Below, in pieces: positions 11,550 through 22,103 of a stretch of DNA of 64,000 nucleotides. This DNA is from Nageia nagi (lineage: Eukaryota > Pinophyta). The position numbers and the translations under genes are program-made. The notes beneath the pieces are model-generated. The model had not been told where the DNA came from and made no database searches. It worked only from the letters and a program-made list of their open reading frames with translations. The stretch covers positions 151,528,001 through 151,592,000 of the forward strand of contig JBITNC010000001.1 of NCBI GenBank assembly GCA_050084985.1. The letters run 5' to 3'. The stretch's first letter is position 1. Each line of letters opens with the position of its first letter.

Positions 11550-12039
11550 GGTGTTGGTTATATAGCCTTCAGAATCTCTCCTTGTACTTCTGACAAATCT
11601 GACATGGTGTATTTTTCGAGTATGTTCGAAAATTTTTCGATTCAAGGTTAATCGAATTGTGTTTATCAATTTTAGGATTAATCACACTTCGTTTATCCCT
11701 TTCAAGTTAATCAAATTGCGATTATAAAAAATAGTGAAAAAATAACAAAATGTTGGACATAGTAGGTGTCAAAATGGCTTTAGAGGAATTCAAACATGCG
11801 TTTATGGTAGAAAATTTCATTATTTTAACCAACGTACCACCGATTTCAACACAAAACACTCCTAACGTGGTTTCTATTTAAAATGGAAAAAGGGTTAATC
11901 CCAAAGGTTAATCGAAGTGGGATTAACCCCTACATCAGAAAAAATTTGTAGACCCTACCAAAATTTATTTCTGATGTCTGACAATGTTAGACTTGTCAGG
12001 ATACAGAGGGAGAATTCTGGAGGCTAGATAGCCTGCACC
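11550..12039. mobile_element. non-autonomous Mutator-like inverted-repeat element (490 bp)
   Basis: The left end GGTGTTGGTTATATAGCC and the reverse complement of the right end GGTGCAGGCTATCTAGCC continue to match for ~55 bp (through CAGAAT, CTGACAA and TCTRACAT). Flanks are ATACAAGAAA (11540-11549) and ATAGAAGAAA (12040-12049), a 10 bp target duplication with one mismatch. Long inverted repeats starting with G plus a 9-11 bp duplication are the signature of Mutator-like elements. There is no coding capacity. The interior carries several copies of a TTAATCGAA/TTAATCCC motif near both ends, which could be transposase binding sites. Confidence 0.85.
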
Positions 12040-12049
12040 ATAGAAGAAA

Positions 12050-13315
12050 TATATATGAATGTAAGGTTATGTCAATTGAGGTACATATCAACATTCTTTC
12101 ATCACATAGAAACTTGGGGGTCAAAGGGGTTATAGTTGAAAAGATCCAAAAGATTTTACAAGATTCATTGTTATTAGAATGTGTAAATATATTAAATACT
12201 AAATGTATTTTCTTAACTATTAAATGTTAGCAATAAAGGAATACAAGGTTAAATAACTCACTAGAGAAATTGAAGTCGTAGTAAAAAAAAAACAAAAATA
12301 AGTTTTTATCATAATATTACTCTATCTACTCAATAAGGAAAAGTTCAACAATCGTAATGATTATTATAGTTATCATTTCTATGTTATCTAAAACTTTTAA
12401 TTAAACAAATATATGTATGTAGTCAAGGAGTTGAAAAAAACTAATATAAATTTTACTATAAGCTATACAAGCTTACATTACTTGTATGGAATGAAATTTT
12501 GGCTAATATTTTATAACATTAAATTTTGAGATATTTTGTTCAAAAGTGATTCGTGAAGATTATTTTCATTTCATGCTTTTCTCTATATATTCATTTATGG
12601 TTGCAAAAATTGTTAAATACATTCTAATGTCTTTATATTAACTCATAAGATTCATTCAAGTTAGTGCATATTTAAAAAATTAAAATATGATCTTCATTTA
12701 TCTTTTAAAATTTATATTTATCAAATGCAATTCATCCGAGATTTTTTCTCATTGAGTCTCATACTTTAGAACTATAAGGTTATTTGTAGCCATAGCAATT
12801 TCATGTGTTATTTCTATACTTTGTTCAAGGACGCTTTTAATTAATTAGAATATATTACTACTCGAGGATAGATGATCTTGTTGAATTATCCCAAGATTTC
12901 CTTGATAAAAATTTTGATCACTATTTTTGTGACTTTGATGGGGAGAAAAACTTGGTGCATTTCTTCTTTATTTGTTATCTTTTGTAGAAGGTTAAGAACA
13001 TGGGTTATTTCTTATTTTTTTATTGTAAATATTTTATTGTATTTTGGATAAAGTGGAGGATTTTCTCTATTTACTCATCTTTCATTTTATCAAAATAACA
13101 AAGGTTTTTCTTAGCCTTCTATTGTTGGTAACTTAGAAGGTGTTTACTATGAGTTGACACTATTAAATTTACATAATTTGCAACTTTTTAGTTACTTTCT
13201 ATTTATAGTTTTGGTTTGCTTTACTTCAAAATGAAAAATATTTTTGTTATCTTTATGTTATTTTATTTTTATCTTAATTATTTCATGAAATTTATTCAAG
13301 GTTTCTATTGAAAGA
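12050..13315. other. AT-rich spacer without recognised genes
   Basis: No coding or structural feature that I can support is seen on either strand in this ~1.3 kb. Confidence 0.4.
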
Positions 13316-13990
13316 ATAGAATGAAGCTTATGAAAATCCCTTAGTTGATCTCGTATCAAATCTAGAAGCTATCCTAAGAGGATTACACACATAGAAATAA
13401 GATTTCATACTATATTCTTAACTAATTATTCCCATTCCCATTCAAGTAATAGATCAAGAACATCATTCAAATTATTCGAAAACTCCTATTTCATCTTCAT
13501 CCTCATTAATTGAGGATAACATGCCAATGACTGGACCTTACATAAATCATGTCGATCCTTTGAAGCTTACAAATGTTAGGGAAAGACATCAATTACCACA
13601 TCAATGAAAATATTTTCCATTTTTCATAGGAGATTATAAAGTTACCATAGTCGATGAACATATGCACATAATTTTCAAGGGAATAATAATACTAAGGGTT
13701 CAAAATGAATATGTTTATATGATATTATTTATTGAAACTCTAAATGAGGAAATTGTTGATTGGTTCATGATATTACTTGATAACTTTATAAATATTGGTA
13801 GACTTTTTATACTAACTATTTTAATATATTTCAACCAAAATAAATTGGCATAGAAGTATTACTTAAAAAATCAAATACTAAGATTTCAATCTAATAAAGA
13901 AACTATAAATTAATTTTTTGGTAGGTTTAGTAAACTCTTCAAATGTTTGCTAACCCATTTGGAAATAAGTCTCAAAAAAGATACGTAGTT
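13316..13990 (+). pseudogene. gypsy gag relic
   Basis: The plus strand carries a diverged retrotransposon capsid domain. I read a string GDYKVTIVDEHMHIIF, then VQNEYVYMILFIETLNE, IVDWFMILLDNFINIG, and after several changes FGRFSKLFKCL. The order (hydrophobic block, xMxLFxxTL, DWFxxL, then a FxxxF tail) follows the gag core of plant Ty3/gypsy elements. Stops and an A-rich indel at ~13865 break it. No LTR, protease or RT is found beside it, so it is an orphan fragment. The assignment rests on pattern only. Confidence 0.5.
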
Positions 13991-14036
13991 TAAAGGGAAA
14001 AAGCAACTCCCCATGATTGGAATGAGTTGATTTCAC

Positions 14037-14136
14037 TACGAGACATGCATGCTATGTAATAGCCTACTACAGTTATCCATCCCATAGATCACTTGATCTC
14101 CTGTGGACATTAATATGATTTACCTTACCTTTACTA
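14037..14136 (+). repeat. ~100 bp dispersed repeat, member 1
   Basis: It starts TACGAGACATGCATGCTATG and matches 14713-14814 (direct orientation) with a few substitutions, including TAATAGCCTACTAC and CCATCCCATAGAT. Member 2 lies in the part of duplication copy 2 that copy 1 lacks. Confidence 0.75.
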
Positions 14137-14219
14137 TCAATACATTTTGAGAAACAAGTAATCACTTCTAGAAAAATGAAAAGAAATGAAGGTTTAATTC
14201 ACTTTCACCTCTTCTTTAT

Positions 14220-14335
14220 TCACATGCATCATGCACACACTACATGCACATGTACTATCCATGCACATGCATGCGTTAAGATAGATATACACATGTACTA
14301 TCCACACACACACTACATGCATATGTACTATTCAA
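14220..14335. repeat. CA/TG-rich short tandem repeat
   Basis: Two imperfect copies of a unit containing ACATGTACTATCCA(T/C) and CACACTACATGCA, with interspersed CACACA and CATGCA runs. It touches the left edge of the second duplication copy at 14328. The apparent His/Tyr-rich reading frame here is a by-product. Confidence 0.75.
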
Positions 14336-14712
14336 AGACTCAAAATGGATATGAAGGTCATCTACTTGAAGACTCTCATAAAAATCTTTATGCAAAGTTA
14401 ATAGGATGCCTCCAAAAGTAGCTTGATCTCTTAACCACTACAAGTATAAGCATCAATGTAGTTCAAACATTCCACAATAGTTACACTTATTACCCAACCA
14501 CCCCTCTCCATACTATACAATAGATCTATGGATCATACTAGAAAATGTCTCACACATATCTCAAACTATTTTTTTTGGCTACAACTAACATCACCTAAAT
14601 TATGCTATCTAACACTCTAAATCTAATGACTAGTGAAATTATGTCTCGGTTGTTTGTTAAGTTGGTCATGTGTTGACCTTGTTGTGACCTATGTCCCGTG
14701 TTCCATTCCCAA

Positions 14713-14814
14713 TACGAGACATACATGCTATGTAATAGCCTACTACAAGCTGTCCATCCCATAGATTAATTGATCTCCAATGAAAAACATTAATATAATT
14801 TACTTTTACCTTTT
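14713..14814 (+). repeat. ~100 bp dispersed repeat, member 2
   Basis: See member 1 at 14037-14136. It is preceded by a short inverted repeat (TATGTCTCGG near 14640, against ACGAGACATA at 14714-14723), so an ~85 bp hairpin-forming insert may lie between 14640 and 14725. Confidence 0.6.
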
Positions 14815-15120
14815 ACTCCTATTACAACTTCCACAATAATTATTAAAAAAAAAAAAAGCGAATTTAATATCTACATATTGGTGGAATACGAGCATTAACA
14901 TCTTTAATATCTTTGTTGTCAATTTTATTCAACATGATGTGAAGACTTGTATTTATCCTCATCAATGTCGCCCGTCAAGCCGCCCTTGCATCTCTGATGC
15001 TTTTCGGTGTAGGAATCATCTATCCATCTCCATTCAACGTTTTCTTCGGATACTGCAGTGTTTATCTGTAGAGTAGATCTGCCAAATCTGTGGTAGGCTC
15101 ACACCGCTGCCCGGAAAATT

Positions 15121-16238
15121 ATGGGTACTCAATTTGATGTAAACCCATTAGAAGTGTCAAGAGTTTAGTCGAGAGGGGCTTGACAGAAATTCCAGATGCT
15201 TACATTCATCCAGAGAATGAGCGCCCAACTGCTACTCCAATTTACTCGGAGAGCATTCCAGTCATTGATCTGCAGGGCCTCCATGGACCCAACAGACCAG
15301 ATGTTGTGAACGCCATCAGCAAAGCTTGCCAGGATTGGGGCTTCTCCCAGTTTAAATACTACTACTCTTTTTATTCAATTTGTTACAAGTTTAAGGGAAG
15401 TAAAATTTGTTCCTTTGGAATTTTGGATCAGGTCAGCAATCATGGTATAAGGGGAGAGGGTGATGGAGAAAATGGTGGAAGCTCATCACCGTTTTTTCGA
15501 GCTGCCAGAAGTGGAAAATGCCAACTTCATCACAGACGACCATCGGAAGCCTGCTATGTATGGCACCAGTTTCACTTCAAATACTGAATGTTGGCCTCAA
15601 GTTATAAGGCAAGTAATTTCTGATTCGTTAAATAAAATAAATTGAATCATGGTTTGTGATAATTTGTACCATGGAGCTTCGATTGCCAGAGATGCAGTTT
15701 TGGAGTACACGACTGAAGTGAAAAAGCTTGCCCTGAACCTTCTCTCTGCTTTGTCAGAGAGCCTCGGAGTTCCGGGTGCCCTAGAGAACATGCTGAGCTT
15801 TGGGCAATTAATGTTGAATTACTATCCTCCTTGTCCAAACCCAGATATGGCATTTGGTTTGTGTGGGCATTCCGACACGAGCTTATTAACAATTCTTTTA
15901 CAAGACGATGTTGGGGGGCTTCAGGTTTCACACCAGGGGAGATGGGTTGCAGTGCAACCCATTCCTAATGCATTAATATAGCAGATATGTTACAGGTACT
16001 TTGCCATGTTTACTATAATTTTTAGATGAATTTTTTAGCTATGCCCACGAAGTGTTTGAACTCAATTTGTTTGCAGGTGTTAAGCAATGGAAGATTTCAC
16101 AGCGTAGAGCACCGTGCTGTTGCAAGCGGCAATCGTGTACGAATATCGATTCCATTCTTTTGTTCTCCTGAGAATTCGACAGTGATCAGGCCTATCCCTG
16201 AGATCATCAATGAGCATAATCCAACAAAGCACAGATAG
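15121..16238 (+). pseudogene. 2-oxoglutarate/Fe(II)-dependent dioxygenase, pseudogene copy 2
   Basis: Paralogue of 9229-10407 with the same four-exon plan: 15121-15350, 15432-15608, 15690-15995, 16077-16238. Catalytic motifs survive: NYYPPC, GHSDTS (Fe HxD), VEHR, and RISIPF. Damage differs from copy 1. There is a 1 bp deletion about seven codons in (GATGTAAAC against GATGCGAAAC). The intron 1 donor lost its G (CAG|TTTAAA). An extra G follows GTATAA near 15452. A 69 bp in-frame deletion in exon 2, between short ACTG-GAA repeats, removes the region before WPQVI. An 8 bp deletion in exon 3 truncates the frame at NALI (15979-15981). Intron 1 acceptor (ATCAG), intron 2 GC-AG sites and intron 3 GT-AG sites are intact, unlike copy 1. 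It cannot encode a full enzyme, but the best-preserved frame, 15649-15981, covers the Fe site. Confidence 0.93.
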
Positions 16239-16959
16239 TTTACCTATGGGGATTATATGACCAATTTTTTTAAAAAGCCGTTAGCGGGTAAGGCTGATAT
16301 ATTGGCATTTGCAAGCTTAAGCTATGTTGATTGAAGCAGAAGCCGGAAATTTCATCCTGTTTTCACCATGTATTGTATCTAATGAAGTCTAGGCTTCGAA
16401 GTATGACAGACATGGTTCTGTTCATTAAAATCTGCTTGACGGAGCAGAACTGTGATAGATTTGAAATAAAATTATAATAAGTTTGGAAGTTACTTTAACT
16501 ATTATAGGTTTTCAAAAATGTCAGTAGTTTCTTGATACTGATTTCTTTCTTTGTTCTATTGTCTGATCATCAAACTCTTTGATACCTTATGGCCTACTCT
16601 GAATTGGTGCTCATGAAGGCCATGACATGCTCTTGAAAATACCTACTTTTGGCCAGGAATGAAACAAGGCATGATCAATTATGTGCTTGTCTTGTTGAAC
16701 ACCAATATATTAAGTGGTTTTGATCAATCCTATCAAAGTGATATGGAGATTAGGTCTTAAAGTGAGGATTTTATTAGAGGTTTTCATGCTTGGATCTGAT
16801 GTTGTTTTTATCTTATATTTGATGTTACTTTGTGTTTTTATGAAGTCCAAGGAACACTTATGTCTTGTCCTTTTTATTGGGGTGTTTTGAACCTTTGTTG
16901 GGTTTGAAAATTGCTTATTGGGGGATTTTTCTATTATGTGGCATTTATCTAGGGTTCCA

Positions 16960-17285
16960 AAATCCTATCATTGACATCATGTGTTACAAAGGTTTGAAAG
17001 TGATTATTTCCACTCTCTCGAGGTTTCAGAACCTTATTGTTGACATCATCTATCACCGGGTCTAAGAAGAACATTGTTGATGTTATCGACTTTGTGATGT
17101 GATTTTCAATGTTTATCGAAGTGTGACATACCTTGTGTCGATGTTATCATCTTCATGATGTAATACTCAATGTTTGCAATGTTTGCTAGAGTGTGATGTA
17201 CTTAGTGCTTACATCATCAGCTTGAGAACACGACATTGGTTTTGAAGGCTCAAATCATTGTTTGAGGGATTGACATCATTTTTTA
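16960..17285. repeat. second tract of the ~65-70 bp TGAYRTCA repeat
   Basis: TTGACATCAT-type boxes lie at 16971, 17040, 17077 (TTGATGTTATC), 17138, 17208 and 17270; most spacings are 61-70 bp. Text around the boxes (GGTTCCAAAATCCTATCA against GGTTTCAGAACCTTATTG) shows clear tandem units. It is related to the tract at 4.29-5.05 kb and lies ~0.7 kb upstream of a gypsy gag. Confidence 0.7.
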
Positions 17286-17939
17286 AGGTCTATCATTGAT
17301 CTTCATCTTAAATTCTTGTAACGACCTGTACACATGTCTAAGGGAAGTTGAGGAGGTTTGAGGCATTATGAAGTTAGTTTGGGAAGTTGATTAGTCATTA
17401 GAAGTCCAAGGGGCATGCATCTAATTATAAAAGCTCGAAAGCTTCATTGAGGGATTTTATTAGATTCAGTATAGTTCTTGTTGGTGTCAAATATTAGATG
17501 ATCTTGATGTTGGAGGTCCAAACCTATTTTATTTGATTACGGAGTATTACAAAGATGTGTGGAGCTGAAAGGAGATGTTGAGGACATTGTTCAATTATGT
17601 ATCTTAGTCATTGTAACAATCCCTTGTAATTAATTGATAAAGGTTTTTGAATTGGATGTACTTCTGCATTGGGAGTAACCAATATAAATACTTGTATCAA
17701 ACTATTTGTGTGTGTGTTCATTACTATATATTTTCTCATTTTAGTATTATGAATGTTGCATGTATTTTGATTCACCAGGTATGGACTAATTTATCAATAA
17801 AATTATAACCCTACATCAAGTTTTTTAAAATTTGTATTTGAAGATCCTTTCAAAGTTATAAGCCTAAGGCAATTACAAATGACATGGTATCTAAATGATA
17901 GTTTATGATTGAAGGGCTTGTGGATGCACGACAGAAGAT
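17286..17939 (+). repeat. probable LTR end and leader of gypsy relic 2
   Basis: It holds a TATA-like block (AATTATAAAAGC near 17435), pyrimidine-rich and A/T-rich sequence to ~17760, and then GACATGGTATCTAAATG near 17881. That last string resembles a decayed tRNA-Met primer site (TGGTATCAGAGC) just before gag. LTR boundaries cannot be fixed because no partner copy is present. Confidence 0.45.
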
Positions 17940-19390
17940 CCCATAATAGAGATTTAGTTCCTTGTAATCCTGATATTAGTAGATGAGAAAGAAGAAATAC
18001 CTATATGGAGTGGAATGAGGAAGAAAAATCAATCCCAAGTATGTTTGAAACATAATTCAAGAGAAGGTTCATTGCAATGGAACAACGTATGAATCGATTC
18101 ATGGAGATGATGACGTGAAATCAAAATCAATCTCGAAATGAGGAGACTAGACAACCAAAAAGGTAGTTTAGAAATGATGAGGATGTTGGCTCTTCTACTT
18201 TTGTAGCAGCCATTTTGTTCAAGGTGGAATCCAAGTTGGAAATCCAAACATGTGTACAAGATATTGATGTTGAGAAGTTGAATAATTAGCTAAAGCCACT
18301 TGAGGTATATTTCCAAGTCAAGGGTGTGTCTAGTGATGAGCATAAAATTTCTTTTGCAAGAATAAAAATGGGGTATCATGCGCTTATTTGATGGGAAAGC
18401 CAAGTAGAATCCCTTATGCATGATAACCAACTGCCAATCTATGATTGAGATGACTTTAAGAAGTTACTTGAGGCTTAGTTCTATCTATTGGGGTATCACA
18501 ATAAGCGACTCATTAAATGATAGTTCCTTAGACAATAAAAGGGTCAATTTTTCCAAGAATATACCATAGAATTTAGGAAGTTAGCCACCATAGTTGGGGT
18601 TTCTATGAAATATTATCAGACATTGATAAAGTATATTGGAGGATCTTTTAGTCATTTCAGAAGGACTATCATGTTGTTTAATCCATCTAGTATAGATCAA
18701 GCTATTTTATAAGCATAATATCTTGAAGAAGATGGATGTAAGAGACAACATGATTAAAACTCCAATAAGAATCAACATAAGGAAAATGAACTTGAAAAGA
18801 GGAAATCTCAGATAAAGGTAAAGGAAAACAATAAGAAAGGAAGGCTACTACTAACAAGAAAGATGAAAGCAATAAGAATTGTTCAGATTATGATAAAGAT
18901 GACCATATTGAGAATAGGTGTTGGAAGCTTCATCTTGAGAAAAATACCCATAGAAATAAGAAGGTTAGGAATTTTGAAAATAAGAATGCTATGGTCACTA
19001 GGAGTGAAAGTGTGGATGATAGATTTGATGTAGATGAAGCAATTACTTGTGCTACAACTCAAAAGATTAACAAGAAGGTTGAATGTAGTAAGAAGAAAGA
19101 GGAAGAAGAGGAGGAGAAGAAGATGCAACTCTTCCATATCAAAACTCAAGCAAAGAAGACCATAATTGATTCAATAGTTGATCCTAGCTCTCAAGTTAAC
19201 CTCATTGTTGAGCACTTGGTGATTGAGGCTGATAACATATAACCATCATCATCCTTTTCCTTTAGGATGGATGTACAAAGATGCTAGTTTGCAAGTCACC
19301 AAGTAGTGTAAGTTTTGATGAGGTAGTTTTGTATGTAGTACCTATTAATATTTGTGTTATTGTGTTTATTTATAGGATCTTGAATAATTG
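17940..19390 (+). pseudogene. Ty3/gypsy gag-protease relic
   Basis: The plus strand reads, with stops and frame changes, MEQRMNRFMEMM, DDFKKLLEA, FFQEYTIEFRKLA, SSIDQAIL-A-YLEEDG (the gag core tail), a Lys/Asn-rich linker, a decayed zinc knuckle NCSDYDKDDHIENRCW (18878-18925; the second Cys is Tyr and the Gly is Asp) and a decayed protease IIDSIVDPSSQVNLI (19155-19210) followed by HPYPLGW-like sequence. This order is the gag-pro start of a plant gypsy element. RT and integrase are absent; AT-rich sequence follows. It is unrelated in sequence to the gypsy element at 1-3581. Confidence 0.8.
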
Positions 19391-21155
19391 ATAAATAATT
19401 TATATTCATTATTTTTTAGAGATTACATATAAGTATTTATTTTTTAAATCATACATAAAATTTAAAATGTATAGTAAACAAATGCATAGTTAAATATTTA
19501 TGAAATGAAAGTTTATTATAATATTATGAATTTCAACTATTACTTTAGAATATGAAATTTCATGTATTCTCTTTGATAATATGGTATTTGCATGTTATTT
19601 TACTCTAGTAATTTGTAATCATATTAGTAGAAAATATAATAATAAAATAAAGTATCCACATATGATATATTCTCTTAATAATGCATAAGGAAAATCCACA
19701 TAACATCATAGTGGATAGAAATTATATTATAACTATTGAAATGTATTAAAAATCATAAATATGTTGCACCATCTTTGTATGCTAGTAAAATATGATGGAT
19801 TGCACCCTTAATCATTATGAGTTGCAAAATTTAGAGGATTGTGCAAGAATATAATGTCACATTTCTTCAAGTATAATTGATATGGGAAAGAAAAATGTAT
19901 AAAATTCATACTAACTTTATCAAACTAACAATAAAACTAAAACATGCATTACAATATAATCATAAAGTACTATGTTAAGTTATTATAATTATCAAGGTAA
20001 TTAAAATTTCTAATTGAAAATTTTCATTATTAAAGATTTGATTTTTTTAGTTTATATAATTATTAATACTTTTTAGAATGTTTTGATGATTATTTTGTAA
20101 TTATAATAGAATAACCTACAAAAATATGTACAATAAGATTTAAATATGAACTAATGAATTTTAGAATTCATATAATCTCTTAATACAATTCTTAATAAAG
20201 AAAAGTTTTCAATGAAGACATTCAAATATTTTAGTTTTACTTATCCATGACATTCATAACACATAATTTAACTCCTATTGATAGAAAGAGATGAAGTTCT
20301 CAAAAGATATTTATTTTCATAATGTATGCACAAAGTGAAAAAATTGCATTTGATAAATTACTTCTCTTGATAATAATTTTTTATATTTAATAATTTTAAA
20401 CTCCATATCTATATTTATTAATATTATTTGTAATATATTTTGAAGTATAATTAAGATATAAAAACATAATGTATGAAAATAATGTTACTATCTAGTATAA
20501 AAGATAGATTATTATTGAAAATAAATATTACAATATAATAGTATAATAAACAAGATGACTAATATGACCATATAAAAATAGGATGACTATAATTAATTTA
20601 TTAAAATATATTCAAATCTTTCCATATCATAACAGATCATCCATTATTCATTTACACCCTTGAATATCATTGTATGGAGGGATATTAGCAATTAAAGAAT
20701 GAAAACCTTGTTATTATGTGAGATATGTGAAATAAATATCAATTCTTTGATGAATATATCAATTTGAGGAGGTAGTAACTATGTTAATTATATGAGATTT
20801 CTTAGTTGTCATCATTTTCCCATGATACGAGTAGTGAGATATGCATAAAGAAAAATAAAAATACTACTTGTAATCAACCATCAACTGTTATAATATAGAA
20901 ATATTATATTATTAATATGATAACGTATTATTAGATTTTTATAAAAAAAAATTTATTGATATAGTTAGTTAACTGTAATTTTCATATTTACTATCTCAAG
21001 CTAAATATAGATATTTTTAAATATACATATTACAATATGATTGCAAATAAATACTAAACATATAATGGATTTTAGATCTTTTTAAAATCTATATTACCAT
21101 ATGTGATAAAAATGGCATGTATGTAGATGATTAATTATTCTCTAAGAAAAGTTTG
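19391..21155. other. extremely AT-rich spacer
   Basis: About 1.8 kb with no coding match and very few G or C bases. No repeat unit could be defined. Confidence 0.45.
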
Positions 21156-21159
21156 AAAG

Positions 21160-21305
21160 TTTTATTAATGTCCATGGGAGACCAAGAGCGGTTTATGGGA
21201 TAATTGTATGGGGAGTAGAATGTATATCATGGCTAGTACGAATTGAACATGGGACTCAAGATGTAGCAAGGTCTGCATGTAACCAACTCAACCCACAATT
21301 GCACA
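21160..21305 (-). mobile_element. tRNA-derived SINE candidate
   Basis: On the minus strand an A-box-like TGGGTTGAGTTGG (complement of 21282-21294) is followed 46 nt later by a B-box-like GTTCAATTC (complement of 21240-21248). This is the spacing of an RNA polymerase III internal promoter. The 3' part runs on to CCCATGGACATTAATAAAAC. It does not fold as a tRNA and has no CCA end. I could not define a target duplication. Confidence 0.45.
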
Positions 21306-21527
21306 TAGAAACTCAATATAGGATTAAAATATAATTCATTTCCTACACATGTTCCTTATTTAGTTGAGATGCTCTACTATACCTTTATATACCTTTGAAT
21401 ATAGGATAGCCTACAACACCTTGAATTAACAAAAAAAAAACTTATTTAAATGTTAGCAATACTCTCTATCCTCAAAACAATATGAATGATTCTAAGTTAC
21501 CATTTATAATGAAGCATTGATGCTTGA

Positions 21528-21532
<5 letters not shown>

Positions 21533-21592
<60 letters not shown>
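21533..21592. repeat. (TA)n microsatellite
   Basis: About 30 uninterrupted TA/AT units, ending 15 bp before the 5' LTR of element A. Confidence 0.97.
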
Positions 21593-21595
<3 letters not shown>

Positions 21596-21607
21596 CGCGA
21601 TTTTGTC

Positions 21608-22089
21608 TATTGGAATGTATAATGCATTATTGTAAAGGTTTGTATTAAATCTTCTATGTAAATTCACCAATACTTAAGGGTGTCATTTGATACCTTAAGT
21701 ATTTAAGTGAATATGATAATGTAACTTATCCTGCACTCCATGTCATGAGCATGCCTCTTGGGTAAAAGGATGTGCATGACATGATTTTATACATTGGATA
21801 AAATGGGGATCCAAAGAGGGATTTTAGCCTACAAATAGAAGACTCCCTCTTTGTAATCACACACCAATTGTGGAGTAAAGTTATCCTATAGGATAGTGGT
21901 TAAGAGAAAAGAGTAGGAGGATTGTAAGAGAGTTGTATTTGTGATTGAAGTAAAGATCTAGTTAGTGGGTGTTACATCTTGAATTACTTTGCGAGATTAT
22001 CTTATTTGTGAGTTTGTTAGATGTGTATTGTGAGTTTTCAAGAGATCTTGATTGTTTAGGATTGTTCTTGTTATAGTTTAATTCTCTTA
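21608..22089 (+). repeat. 5' LTR of copia element A (482 bp)
   Basis: Matches 29818-30321 and the solo LTR at 5421-5924. It lacks ~25 bp present in both (the CTCCAAGTTGGAGGAACCAC region) and ends CTCTTA. Its TATA box is altered to TACAAATA at 21830-21837, so this copy has probably lost its promoter. Confidence 0.93.
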
Positions 22090-22091
22090 TT

Positions 22092-22103
22092 TGGTATCAG
22101 AGC
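22092..22103 (+). other. tRNA-Met primer-binding site of element A
   Basis: TGGTATCAGAGC, two bases after the LTR end, complementary to the 3' end of initiator tRNA-Met. Confidence 0.92.

Larger units (their letters stand above)
14328..16672 (+). repeat. segmental duplication, copy 2 (carries dioxygenase pseudogene 2)
   Basis: Direct-orientation partner of 8208-10874. Homology covers the upstream ~790 bp, the gene, and the downstream flank to GAATGAAACAAG. The left edge coincides with the CA/TG repeat and the right edge is abrupt. Confidence 0.9.

Noticed and set aside
14176-14421. 81-codon His/Tyr/Cys-rich frame
   Set aside because: It is a translation of the CA/TG short repeat and crosses the edge of the segmental duplication.
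15597-15931. Minus-strand frames opposite dioxygenase copy 2
   Set aside because: They are antisense to exon 3, whose plus-strand motifs (NYYPPC, GHSD) are clear.
9229-16238. Either dioxygenase as a functional gene
   Set aside because: Each copy has several independent frame and splice-site lesions that no simple alternative splicing would bypass.
18991-19242. Glu/Lys-rich 83-codon frame as a host gene
   Set aside because: It lies between the gag zinc knuckle and the protease of a gypsy relic and reads as its linker.
21532-21592. The (TA)n run as a regulatory or target feature of element A
   Set aside because: It is a simple microsatellite; no duplication of it is found at the other end of the element.
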